Source of the DNA: Pelotomaculum sp. UBA3102
Lineage (GTDB): Bacteria > Bacillota > Desulfotomaculia > Desulfotomaculales > Pelotomaculaceae
Direction: 5' to 3'
DNA length: 8,256 bases
Assembly: GCA_002365865.1 (NCBI GenBank)
Contig: DFAQ01000010.1
Coordinates: forward strand, 1,043 to 9,298
The position numbers were made by a program, and so were the translations under genes. A model generated the notes under the pieces. The model was not told the origin of the DNA, ran no database searches, and saw only the letters and a program-made list of their open reading frames with translations. This document shows, piece after piece, positions 1 to 6,461 of this stretch. Position 1 is the first letter of the stretch; each line of letters begins with the position of its first letter.

Positions 1-62
1 GTGCTGTGTTCCCGCCCCGCCGCATCCCTGATTTTTGTTGATGCAAACGAAACGCAATTGCC

Positions 63-91
63 ATCTTATCACTTTCTTCAGCAGCAGTCAA
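63..91 (-). promoter_or_regulatory. Sigma-A promoter, third of a tandem set (likely rrn P3)
   Basis: Read on the minus strand, a -35 TTGACT (86-91) and a -10 TAAGAT (63-68) are separated by exactly 17 nt. It points off the left edge, away from lysS, and no coding sequence lies between it and the edge. With the two promoters upstream it forms a tandem array. Serving an rRNA operon is inferred from the tandem layout and from B. subtilis gene order, where rRNA genes follow lysS. Confidence 0.6.
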
Positions 92-180
92 GAACCACTT
101 ACTGAAATAAATTATAAATCTTGTAAGCACTCCTGTTTTCACAACCGGTCCACCGTTATTTACGGCGATCCTGGATTTAC

Positions 181-209
181 ATGTTAACACAAAGGCCTGA
201 CCTTGTCAA
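181..209 (-). promoter_or_regulatory. Sigma-A promoter, second of a tandem set (likely rrn P2)
   Basis: On the minus strand a consensus -35 TTGACA (204-209) is followed after 17 nt by TAACAT (181-186). The -35 and its next three bases (TTGACAAGG) are identical to those of the upstream promoter at 269-297. It lies in the gene-free stretch after lysS and drives transcription out of the window to the left. Confidence 0.7.
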
Positions 210-268
210 GCCGGTATTTTCCATGTTACCCGGTTTCCAAAACGCCTTCCGGCGCGACCGGGAACACA

Positions 269-297
269 ATACTAACATTTATCATATGCCTTGTCAA
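269..297 (-). promoter_or_regulatory. Sigma-A promoter, first of a tandem set (likely rrn P1)
   Basis: On the minus strand a consensus -35 TTGACA (292-297), a 17-nt spacer and a -10 TAGTAT (269-274) begin about 45 nt after the lysS stop codon. The predicted start, near 262, falls at the edge of an imperfect inverted repeat (CCCGGT at 229-234 with ACCGGG at 257-262, and an inner CGCC/GGCG pair). No clear terminator lies between lysS and this promoter, so read-through from lysS is possible. Confidence 0.7.
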
Positions 298-342
298 ATA
301 ATATTTTACTGGTAATATCAGGTTGATTCTCAGTATCTGCGC

Positions 343-1875
343 TCAGTCACGGGGCTTCATTAAAGGAAATAAGATCACGTCCCGGATAGACGATGAATTG
401 GTCAATAACATAATCAACCTGTCTATGCCGATGCCCAGCCCGCCGGCCGGAGGCATGCCGTATTCCAGTGCATTTATATAATCCTCGTCCATCATGTGGG
501 CTTCTTCGTCTCCGGCCCTCCTTTTCTCGACCTGTTTCGCAAAACGTCCCTTTTGGTCTATGGGATCGTTTAACTCTGAAAAAGCGTTGGCCAGCTCCCG
601 GCCGTAGATAAATAACTCGAAACGATAAGTAAGCCCGGGCTCTTCGGCTTTACGCTTGGCAAGGGGAGAAACCTCAACCGGAAAGTCCACCACAAAAGTG
701 GGCTGGATCAACTTGGGTTCAACCAATTCCTCAAAAACCCGGTACAAAATATCTCCCCATGAGTCGGAGACAGCCACCTCCAGCTCTATCCCGGCCTGTT
801 TCACTGCCCTGCGGGCTTCAGCGGCATCTTTAACGGCACTGAAATCCAGGCCGGAGTGCAGCTTAACCGCTTCGAGCATGGAGATTCTCGTCCATTTCGG
901 GGACAGGTCAATTTCTTCCCCCTGGTAAACTATGCTTGCCGTCCCCAGCACCTCTAAGGCTACCGATGAAATAAGCTTTTCAGTTAAGTCCATCATGTCG
1001 CTGTAGTCCGCGTAAGCCTGGTATATTTCAAGCATGGTAAACTCGGGGTTGTGCTTGGTGGAAATACCTTCATTCCTGAAATTGCGGTTAATTTCGTAGA
1101 CTTTCTCAAAACCGCCGACTAAAAGCCGTTTTAAAAACAGCTCCGGGGCTATTCTTAAATAGAGGTTCATGTCCAGCGCATTATGGTGGGTCACAAACGG
1201 TCTGGCGACAGCACCCCCGGCAATAACCTGCATCATCGGGGTTTCAACTTCCAAAAAACCATTGCGGTCTAAAAAACTGCGCAAGGCACGGATAATTTTA
1301 CTCCTGGTCTCAAATACTTCCTTAACCCCGGGATTCACCACCAAATCGACATAACGCTGCCGGTAACGAAGCTCGACGTCCCTTAAACCGTGCCATTTTT
1401 CGGGCAGGGGCCTCAGCGACTTGGCAAGCAAGTTAAAATGCTCTGCCGATACGGTAATTTCACCCTTGCGGGTTTTAAAAACCTTGCCCTTCACCCCGAC
1501 AATGTCACCTATATCCAGTTTGCGAAAAAGGTCATACGCTTCGGGCCCCACATCATTCAACCGGACATAAATCTGGATCTGCCCCGAACTGTCCTGTACG
1601 TGGGCAAACGAAGCCTTACCCATTTCCCGTTTGGACATAATCCGTCCTGCTATAACCACCGGCTGGTTTTCCATTTCCGGAAAGTCATCCAGAATACTAC
1701 GCGCCAGGTGCGTACGCTCAAACCGGTTTCCGTAAGGTTCAACTCCCGTCCCGCGCAGCTCCTCCAGTTTCTCGCGCCGCACCCGCATCAACTCATTCAA
1801 GTCTTCTTCCCGCTCGCTGTTTGATATATTAATGCCGGATACGGCACGATCATCGTATTTTTTTTGTCCTGACAT
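343..1875 (-). CDS. lysS: Lysyl-tRNA synthetase, class II
   Basis: This cytoplasmic enzyme charges tRNA-Lys with lysine using ATP. The 510-residue product has the normal LysS layout. An N-terminal OB-fold anticodon-binding domain (about residues 70-155, VVIAGRIMSKREMG onward) precedes a class II catalytic core with motif 1 (GFLEVETPMM), motif 2 (FRNEGISTKHNPEFTMLEIYQ) and motif 3 near the C-terminus (GLGIGIDRLIMLLT). The length is ordinary for a bacterial LysS, with a short extra N-terminal extension before the conserved helix around RVRREKLEELR. The ATG start is backed by a GGAGG placed 8 nt upstream. It begins only 18 nt after greA, so the two are almost certainly co-transcribed from the strong promoter above greA. 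No T-box leader is seen. Identification is firm. Confidence 0.97.
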   Translation of the reverse strand: MSGQKKYDDRAVSGINISNSEREEDLNELMRVRREKLEELRGTGVEPYGNRFERTHLARSILDDFPEMENQPVVIAGRIMSKREMGKASFAHVQDSSGQIQIYVRLNDVGPEAYDLFRKLDIGDIVGVKGKVFKTRKGEITVSAEHFNLLAKSLRPLPEKWHGLRDVELRYRQRYVDLVVNPGVKEVFETRSKIIRALRSFLDRNGFLEVETPMMQVIAGGAVARPFVTHHNALDMNLYLRIAPELFLKRLLVGGFEKVYEINRNFRNEGISTKHNPEFTMLEIYQAYADYSDMMDLTEKLISSVALEVLGTASIVYQGEEIDLSPKWTRISMLEAVKLHSGLDFSAVKDAAEARRAVKQAGIELEVAVSDSWGDILYRVFEELVEPKLIQPTFVVDFPVEVSPLAKRKAEEPGLTYRFELFIYGRELANAFSELNDPIDQKGRFAKQVEKRRAGDEEAHMMDEDYINALEYGMPPAGGLGIGIDRLIMLLTNSSSIRDVILFPLMKPRD

Positions 1876-1893
1876 TTTATACCTCCAATAGCC

Positions 1894-2370
1894 TCACGCT
1901 AAAATATCCATTATTTGATATTTTAGCTGTCCGGCCGGAACATTCACTTCAACCACACTGCCTTTTTGCTGGCCAATAATAGCCTTGCCGACCGGAGATT
2001 CGTTCGATATTTTATTTTCCCCGGGATCAGCCTCAATTGAACCGACAATCGTATACTTAATTTCATCATTGGATTCCAAGTCCTTTAATTTGACTGTCGA
2101 CCCGATTGAAACCACTCCGTCAACCAGGTTTTCACCGTCTATAATCCGGACGTTGCGCAACATTTTTTCCAAGGTAAGGATGCGGCCTTCAATAAAAGCT
2201 TGTTCATTCTTGGCGTCCTCATACTCCGAGTTCTCGCTGATATCCCCAAATCCAATGGCCTGCTTGATCCGCTCGGCTACCTCTCTCCTTTTCACTGATT
2301 TGAGCTGTTCCAGTTCTTCCTCTAGCTTCTTAAGGCCGTCCGCCGTCATAATTACTTCTTTCTCTTTCAT
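1894..2370 (-). CDS. greA: Transcription elongation factor GreA
   Basis: GreA binds in the RNA polymerase secondary channel and stimulates cleavage of backtracked transcripts. From the ATG at 2370 the protein is 158 residues, the standard GreA length. It has an N-terminal coiled-coil domain (about 1-75) whose tip carries the acidic motif GDISENSEYEDAKNEQ, which supplies the metal-coordinating residues. The C-terminal FKBP-like domain ends in the conserved NESPVGKAIIGQQKGSVVEV region. An in-frame ATG 15 codons upstream exists, but those codons (MFMMFYFLEQ...) are unlike GreA, and the AAGGAGA ribosome binding site (2381-2387) fits the start chosen. It is the first gene of a greA-lysS unit and is preceded by a consensus promoter and a hairpin-containing leader. 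Confidence 0.97.
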   Translation of the reverse strand: MKEKEVIMTADGLKKLEEELEQLKSVKRREVAERIKQAIGFGDISENSEYEDAKNEQAFIEGRILTLEKMLRNVRIIDGENLVDGVVSIGSTVKLKDLESNDEIKYTIVGSIEADPGENKISNESPVGKAIIGQQKGSVVEVNVPAGQLKYQIMDILA

Positions 2371-2476
2371 TAAACAACAATCTCCTTGTTCTAAGAAATA
2401 AAACATCATAAACAATAATATGCCCTATCCGGTTTATTATTCGGGGACCTGATAAAAAGGGCTATAACTACACTTA

Positions 2477-2510
2477 AAGCACTGCAAAAACTTTTTTTTT
2501 TGCAGTGCTT
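2477..2510. repeat. Perfect 14-bp inverted repeat in the greA leader
   Basis: The arms AAGCACTGCAAAAA (2477-2490) and TTTTTGCAGTGCTT (2497-2510) are exact reverse complements around a 6-nt loop. In the greA-lysS transcript the hairpin would start about 23 nt after the predicted start site. It is not followed by a strong U-run in either direction, so it is a poor classical terminator. It could be an attenuator, a 5' RNA stabiliser, or a leftover terminator for the gene upstream. Confidence 0.6.
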
Positions 2511-2539
2511 GCTTATATTCCTTCGTGCTTTTCCTAAAC

Positions 2540-2568
2540 ATTATAAAAACAGGACCCGGCTTTGTCAA
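2540..2568 (-). promoter_or_regulatory. Consensus sigma-A promoter for greA-lysS
   Basis: On the minus strand, -35 TTGACA (2563-2568) and -10 TATAAT (2540-2545) both match consensus exactly and are 17 nt apart. The expected start near 2533 gives a leader of about 160 nt before greA. It lies between the acyl-ACP-reductase-like gene and greA, so greA-lysS can be expressed independently of the genes upstream. Confidence 0.85.
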
Positions 2569-2646
2569 GGTCAAACCAATCTTTTATTTTTGATGTTTCC
2601 ACCACCTGCTTTTCTCCTGGAATGATCTTTTCGCCGGATCACCCGG

Positions 2647-3720
2647 TTATTGAGACCCGTTCCCGGCCCGCTTTTTTATTTCCAAAATTTCCTGATCCGT
2701 AACCGCCCTGCCGAAACTGCGAAAGCCAGCCAGTTTAAACCCGTGCTTTTTTGCCAGCGTCGCGATTTCCTCAACCTGTTTAATATCCAACTCGCGGCCC
2801 AAAGAATAACTTTCGTACCGCTTTTCCAGCGCCAGCACCATCACTTCCGCCATGCAGGCATACGCGGTTCCGGCAGGAAACCCGAAATCGAGATTAAAAT
2901 CAACCTCGCCCGGTATTTCCACTACGCCGCCCTCTATTACCAAAACGTCGTCCCTTTTTTCAGCCACACTCTTCGACACATCACGGGGCCTAGCCACATC
3001 ACAAACCACGGCACCGCTCTTGAGATCTTCCGGTTCAATCACCGTATCAACCGCGCTGGTTACCGTTATAACCACGTCACCAGAGCTAACGGCACTCCGG
3101 ACATCAGAAGTTACCCTCACCGCCAGACCGGTATCATAAAGGATTTTGGCGGCCAATTCCTCCAGTTTTTTTTCGTTACGTGCCGCCAGAGTCAGGTTCC
3201 GGACCTCCCGGGCCAAAATCAGGGCACATACCCGGCCGATGGAACCCGTGGCCCCCAGAATTACGACCGACGATTTCTTTAGGTCGTGCCCCATTACCCG
3301 GGCCGCTTCCCTGACAGCTTCCACCGCAGTGGCGACGGTATAACTGTTCCCCGTGGTGACCGGAATATTCAGGTTCCTGGACACCGTTATGCCGGCATCG
3401 CCCACTACCTTGGTAAAGGCACCGAGTCCCAGTATTTTGGCACCCAACTTCTCGGCCACGCGGCCTCCCTGAATAATTTTTTTTAAAACATAAGCCTGGG
3501 GAAGACCGGTCATCAATCTGGTAGTCAGGGGACAGGCGATAAACCATCCTTCCGCGCTTTCAAATGACGAACTAACTCCGGTAATATGTGCTACCTTCAT
3601 GGCAGGAAACATAGAAAAAGCGCGTTCCAAAAACCGTTCCGGAATAAAACCGGCAAACTTGAATTTCCTTGTTACATCCTCTGCGTGCATGGGGTGGATC
3701 ATAAAGGCGAAATTCTGCAA
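2647..3720 (-). CDS. Acyl-ACP reductase (AAR)-like NAD(P)-dependent dehydrogenase
   Basis: The 357-residue protein resembles the cyanobacterial long-chain acyl-[acyl-carrier-protein] reductase, which turns acyl-ACP into a fatty aldehyde. Seen here: an N-terminal domain of about 145 residues, the motif TTGNSYT (122-128; cyanobacterial TTGNTHT), a Rossmann loop GATGSIG (156-162) followed by TLAARN (177-182), GGVVE (264-268), and AYACMAEVMVLALE with Cys289. From memory of AAR (FACFAEAMLLEFE), Cys289 aligns with the cysteine that carries the acyl thioester. Length is close to AAR (about 340). Such proteins are easily labelled shikimate dehydrogenase from the Rossmann fold alone. The start is TTG, backed by a perfect AGGAGG 7 nt upstream that overlaps the stop of the preceding regulator, so translation is probably coupled. 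No aldehyde-deformylating oxygenase is in the window, and substrate and partner are unknown. The fold assignment is fairly sure; activity is inference. Confidence 0.75.
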   Translation of the reverse strand: MQNFAFMIHPMHAEDVTRKFKFAGFIPERFLERAFSMFPAMKVAHITGVSSSFESAEGWFIACPLTTRLMTGLPQAYVLKKIIQGGRVAEKLGAKILGLGAFTKVVGDAGITVSRNLNIPVTTGNSYTVATAVEAVREAARVMGHDLKKSSVVILGATGSIGRVCALILAREVRNLTLAARNEKKLEELAAKILYDTGLAVRVTSDVRSAVSSGDVVITVTSAVDTVIEPEDLKSGAVVCDVARPRDVSKSVAEKRDDVLVIEGGVVEIPGEVDFNLDFGFPAGTAYACMAEVMVLALEKRYESYSLGRELDIKQVEEIATLAKKHGFKLAGFRSFGRAVTDQEILEIKKRAGNGSQ

Positions 3721-3727
3721 TTAGCTA

Positions 3728-3733
3728 CCTCCT
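3728..3733 (-). promoter_or_regulatory. Ribosome binding site deciding the TTG start of the AAR-like gene
   Basis: AGGAGG on the minus strand lies 7 nt before the TTG at 3718-3720 and overlaps the TAG stop (3732-3734) of the regulator gene. The next in-frame ATG, six codons in, has no comparable site. This favours the TTG and tight translational coupling. Confidence 0.8.
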
Positions 3734-4256
3734 ATTCCTTTATAGCCCGCACTATCTCGAGTATATCCGTAACCTCAACGTACTTATCTTCCTGAATAGG
3801 GGACTCCCCGATTTCATACCCCACTACTTCTTTATCCAAAACCGCTTCAAAAATTTTGATCCTCTGGCCGGAACCTATAACCAGTACCTGGTCGAAGGAA
3901 TGCGCCTTTGCTATCAGTTCCATAATAGCATCAAACAGGTCCACCCCGCTTTTTTGCCGGATAAAATCCCAGCGCTCCTCCTCGGTCATCAGAAAAACAA
4001 ATTCTACTCCTTCCCGTTCCAGGCTGTCTTGAAGCTCTTTTTTGTTCAAAACCGGAAATCCTACTACTGCCAACCGGCTGCCCTTTCTAATTTCCCCCAG
4101 GTTTTCGAGGCGGCAGACCAGGGTCCGGTCGACGCCCAACCTTGAAGCAGCCTCGGTCTGGGTCATTCCTTGCGTCCTCAGGCTGAAGAATTCTTCGATA
4201 AACTGGTCTATTTTGCGCCTGCTGATCACCTTTTCGCCCAGGCGGAGCAATCTCAA
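3732..4256 (-). CDS. Helix-turn-helix transcriptional regulator with an unassigned C-terminal domain
   Basis: This is a protein of about 174 residues with an N-terminal helix-turn-helix: GMTQTEAASRLGVDRTLVCRLENLG, roughly residues 30-54, reads like an XRE/lambda-repressor motif. The remaining ~115 residues form an apparent alpha/beta domain with alternating hydrophobic strands (RLAVVGFPVL, VEFVFLM, QVLVIGSG, VVGYEIG) that I cannot assign to a named family. It may sense a small molecule. The start is uncertain. A GTG at 4265 has AAGG directly against it, whereas TTG at 4256 has a GGTGAT-type ribosome binding site at proper spacing and is preferred. It is followed after 11 nt by the AAR-like gene, so that gene is its most likely partner or target. 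Twin palindromes upstream (4300-4319) may be its own operator. Confidence 0.8.
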   Translation of the reverse strand: MRLLRLGEKVISRRKIDQFIEEFFSLRTQGMTQTEAASRLGVDRTLVCRLENLGEIRKGSRLAVVGFPVLNKKELQDSLEREGVEFVFLMTEEERWDFIRQKSGVDLFDAIMELIAKAHSFDQVLVIGSGQRIKIFEAVLDKEVVGYEIGESPIQEDKYVEVTDILEIVRAIKE

Positions 4257-4299
4257 AAATATCACCCTTATTTATAGATAATGTTCTCCCGCAATATAA

Positions 4300-4319
4300 T
4301 GTGCACAAATATGTATACA
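4300..4319. promoter_or_regulatory. Twin 8-bp palindromes, candidate operator of the HTH regulator
   Basis: TGTGCACA (4300-4307) and TGTATACA (4312-4319) are both perfect palindromes of form TGTNNACA, separated by AATA, with centres 12 bp apart. They sit in the 61-nt gap between the dusB stop and the regulator, where an autoregulatory site would be expected. Regulator binding is inference. No clean sigma-A promoter could be fixed in this gap, though a TATATT-like -10 lies just downstream of the palindromes. Confidence 0.45.
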
Positions 4320-4326
4320 GTAAATT

Positions 4327-5310
4327 TTAACAGGTATTACTATTCCGTGCAAGTTCTGCAAACCCCGATTGAAGAATTTTTTTTAATTCGCTTTTGGTTT
4401 GAGCCCGGTTTACTGCTTCCCTGAGCCGGGCCGCTCCCCGCATTCCTTTCACGTACCAGGCCGCATGCTTGCGCATCTGCCAAACGGCCACCTTTTCGCC
4501 TTTTGTTTCTACCAGCAGATCCAGGTGCCTCAAAGCCATGGCCTCTTTTTCGGCCGGAGTGGGACCGGGCGGGATTATTCCGGTTTTTAAGAAATAAATC
4601 ACCCGGGAAAAAATCCAGGGGTTTCCGAGTGCGGCCCTGCCGATCATTAACCCGTCACAACCGGTCTCCTGCAATATGGCTAGGGCATCCCGGGGCGACC
4701 GGACGTCTCCGTTCCCGATCACCGGAACACTTACCGCCCGTTTGACCGCGGCAATAATTCCCCAGTCGGCCTCCCCGGCGTAAAACTGAAACCGGGTGCG
4801 CCCGTGTACCGTTACCGCCCGGGCGCCGGCATCAACTACATACCTGGCCAATTCAACCGCATTTACAGATTTGTCATCCCAACCTTTGCGCATTTTGACG
4901 GTAACGGGGACTTTTACCCGGTCGGCCACCGCCCTGACTATGGCGGCGGCTTTTTCCGGATCCTTCATCAGAGCGGCTCCTTCGCCGTTTTTTACTATCT
5001 TGGGCGTCGGGCAACCCATGTTGATGTCAATAATATCGGCGCCACGTTCAGCCATAATTTCAGCAGCCGCCGCCATATACCCGGGTTCCGCCCCGAACAC
5101 CTGCATACTCACGGGTCTTTTTTCCCCGGATAGATCCAGGAGGCTGCAGGTTTTAGGATTGCCATATAAAAGGGCCTGGTCGCTCACCATTTCGGTGCAG
5201 GCCAGGCCGCAACCGGATTCCCCGGCTAAAATTCGGTAAGCCTTATCGGTGACACCGGCCATGGGAGCCGATATTACCGGGTTGTCAAGCTGAACCGGAC
5301 CGATTCTCAC
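4327..5310 (-). CDS. dusB: tRNA-dihydrouridine synthase, DusB type
   Basis: This FMN- and NADPH-dependent enzyme reduces uridines to dihydrouridine in tRNA. The 327-residue protein starts with the TIM-barrel FMN-binding signature APMAGVTDKAYR (15-26). It carries the catalytic cysteine Cys100 in INMGCPTPKIVKNGEGAALM, then VTVHGRTRFQFYAGEADW, IGNGDV and GCDGLMIGRAALGNPWIF, with a helical C-terminal tRNA-binding domain. The length is typical. The GTG start overlaps the coaX stop by 4 nt (GTGA), so the two are translationally coupled. In B. subtilis the orthologue yacF directly precedes lysS; here the regulator, AAR-like gene and greA lie between. Confidence 0.95.
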   Translation of the reverse strand: MRIGPVQLDNPVISAPMAGVTDKAYRILAGESGCGLACTEMVSDQALLYGNPKTCSLLDLSGEKRPVSMQVFGAEPGYMAAAAEIMAERGADIIDINMGCPTPKIVKNGEGAALMKDPEKAAAIVRAVADRVKVPVTVKMRKGWDDKSVNAVELARYVVDAGARAVTVHGRTRFQFYAGEADWGIIAAVKRAVSVPVIGNGDVRSPRDALAILQETGCDGLMIGRAALGNPWIFSRVIYFLKTGIIPPGPTPAEKEAMALRHLDLLVETKGEKVAVWQMRKHAAWYVKGMRGAARLREAVNRAQTKSELKKILQSGFAELARNSNTC

Positions 5311-6077
5311 CGCGGCACATTCCTTTCGTAAATTAATCTCAGCCCGTACAAGGTCAGGAAAGGATCCACCCGGTCGATGGTAACGCTTTCCAAAGACATA
5401 AGCCCTGCCAAACCACCGGTTGCGATAACTTTAGTATTTTCACCCAGTTCTTTTTTCATCCGGCCGACGATTCCATCCACCTGGCCGATAAACCCGTAAA
5501 ATATGCCCGCCTGCATACTGGCAACGGTATTTTTCCCGATAACGGAGCCGGGCTTGACCAATTCTACCCTGGGCAACTTGGCCGCCCTGGCAAAAAGCGC
5601 CTCCGTGGAAATATTTATGCCCGGTGCTATCGCCCCGCCCAGGTATTCGCCCTTGCTATTAATGGCGCAGAATGTGGTGGCGGTACCGAAATCAACGATA
5701 ACCAGGGGAGAGCCGTACCGTTCAACACCGGCAACTGCATTGACAATCCGGTCCGCACCGACTTCCCGCGGGTTTTCCAGCTTTATTGCAAGCCCCGTTT
5801 TAATCCCCGGTCCGACTACCAGGGGAGCAATATTAAAATATTTCCGGCACATGTTCTCCAGAGTATAGGTCAACGGCGGCACTACTGTAGAAATTACCAC
5901 GGCCCTGATCGACTTCATTTCAAGGCCGGATATTGCGAACAACTCCTTGAGGATAATCCCGTATTCATCAAGGGTTGCGTGGCGATTTGTGGAAAGCCGC
6001 CAGTCAGCCGCCAGACTGCTACCCTTAAAGACACCTAAAACGATATTGGTATTACCGATATCAAAAACCAGGATCAT
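5307..6077 (-). CDS. coaX: Type III pantothenate kinase
   Basis: CoaX phosphorylates pantothenate, the first step of coenzyme A synthesis; type III enzymes are not feedback-inhibited by CoA. The 256-residue product has the ASKHA-fold signatures: N-terminal phosphate loop DIGNTN (6-11), PREVGADRIVNA (103-114), DFGTATTF (129-136) with the catalytic-region Asp129, GGAIAPGI (147-154) and ATGGLAG near the C-terminus. The ATG at 6077 gives the usual N-terminus MILVFDIGNTN. An in-frame TTG at 6113 would add 12 codons, but it lies upstream of the start site predicted from the promoter at 6114-6142. The gene overlaps dusB by 4 nt. Confidence 0.95.
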   Translation of the reverse strand: MILVFDIGNTNIVLGVFKGSSLAADWRLSTNRHATLDEYGIILKELFAISGLEMKSIRAVVISTVVPPLTYTLENMCRKYFNIAPLVVGPGIKTGLAIKLENPREVGADRIVNAVAGVERYGSPLVIVDFGTATTFCAINSKGEYLGGAIAPGINISTEALFARAAKLPRVELVKPGSVIGKNTVASMQAGIFYGFIGQVDGIVGRMKKELGENTKVIATGGLAGLMSLESVTIDRVDPFLTLYGLRLIYERNVPR

Positions 6078-6113
6078 ATCCTGTCCCCGCTTTCTAATAA
6101 TTCGTATATCCAA

Positions 6114-6142
6114 ATCTTATCAGACCTTACGGCCCCGTGCAA
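6114..6142 (-). promoter_or_regulatory. Sigma-A promoter for coaX-dusB
   Basis: On the minus strand, -35 TTGCAC (6137-6142) and -10 TAAGAT (6114-6119) are separated by 17 nt. The expected start is near 6107, about 30 nt before the coaX ATG. It lies in the 102-nt gap between the comFB-like gene and coaX. Confidence 0.6.
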
Positions 6143-6179
6143 CTTCACGTTTATGCCTTATATAACCGGGTAGATGCCT

Positions 6180-6461
6180 TTAGGTATTTTCTCTTGCGTG
6201 ATGTGGATTTTTACTAACCAAAGCCATGGCTTCAGTTACAGTCCTGATAATATCGACTTTTAATTGCTGCTTTAAGGAATTGACCCTCAGGAGAACCTCG
6301 CCTTCCGCCGTTACAACATAAGAGGTAGGCAGCTTGTTCAGTGCAATTGCAGCCATATCAAGCTTACACCTCTGACACCCGCAAATATTCTTTTGCGTAC
6401 TGAGAATCTCTTCGATCGTGTCAAGTACCAGGTTCTCCATCACATTGGTCAGGCGGAACAT
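6180..6461 (-). CDS. comFB: ComFB-family protein
   Basis: The 93-residue protein resembles the late-competence ComFB family. Its N-terminus (NVMENLVLDTIEEIL) leads into a cysteine cluster Cys27-x-Cys29-x2-Cys32, followed by LDMAAIALNKLPTSYVV, matching the family pattern C-x-C-x2-C-x-LD-x-A-x-ALN-x-LP-x-x-YV. The cysteines suggest a bound metal, probably zinc. Family members in cyanobacteria and Bacillus have been reported as cyclic-di-GMP-binding proteins, so a signalling role is possible; none can be shown here. In B. subtilis comFB sits in the comF competence operon, but no comFA or comFC is nearby. The ATG has a GGGAG 8 nt upstream. No clear promoter was found. The C-terminus (residues 75-93) is charged and probably flexible. 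Confidence 0.82.
   Translation of the reverse strand: MFRLTNVMENLVLDTIEEILSTQKNICGCQRCKLDMAAIALNKLPTSYVVTAEGEVLLRVNSLKQQLKVDIIRTVTEAMALVSKNPHHARENT

Larger units (their letters stand above)
1..342. other. Gene-free stretch downstream of lysS, upstream leader of an off-window transcript
   Basis: No convincing open reading frame is present on either strand here, and no tRNA or rRNA body can be recognised. The stretch holds three minus-strand promoters and an imperfect hairpin at 229-262. No rRNA antitermination boxA was found, and the 16S gene itself, if present, lies beyond the left edge. The interpretation as an rRNA operon promoter region is an inference. Confidence 0.55.

Noticed and set aside
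1390..1824. Open frame of 144 codons on the plus strand, also 656-928
   Set aside because: These are antisense shadows of lysS with no recognisable domain.
2371..2533. Possible T-box leader for lysS/greA
   Set aside because: No AGGGTGGNACCGCG-like T-box sequence, no specifier stem, and the leader is short. Only a simple hairpin is present.
2580..2646. Intrinsic terminator directly after the AAR-like gene
   Set aside because: Only a 4-bp CCGG stem without a T-run is visible, so it is not supportable as a terminator.
2650..3282. Open frame of 210 codons on the plus strand
   Set aside because: It is antisense to the AAR-like gene, has low-complexity His/Arg/Phe-rich content unlike any family, and has no ribosome binding site.
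3176..3547. Open frame of 123 codons on the minus strand
   Set aside because: It is an out-of-frame shadow inside the AAR-like gene, Gly/Arg/Pro-rich from frame shift, without a start signal.
4796..5239. Open frame of 147 codons on the plus strand (also 4804-5133 and 5503-5868)
   Set aside because: They are antisense to dusB and coaX, whose protein motifs are unambiguous.
6078..6113. Extended coaX N-terminus from TTG 6113
   Set aside because: The extra 12 residues do not resemble CoaX, and the codon lies upstream of the start predicted from the promoter at 6114-6142.
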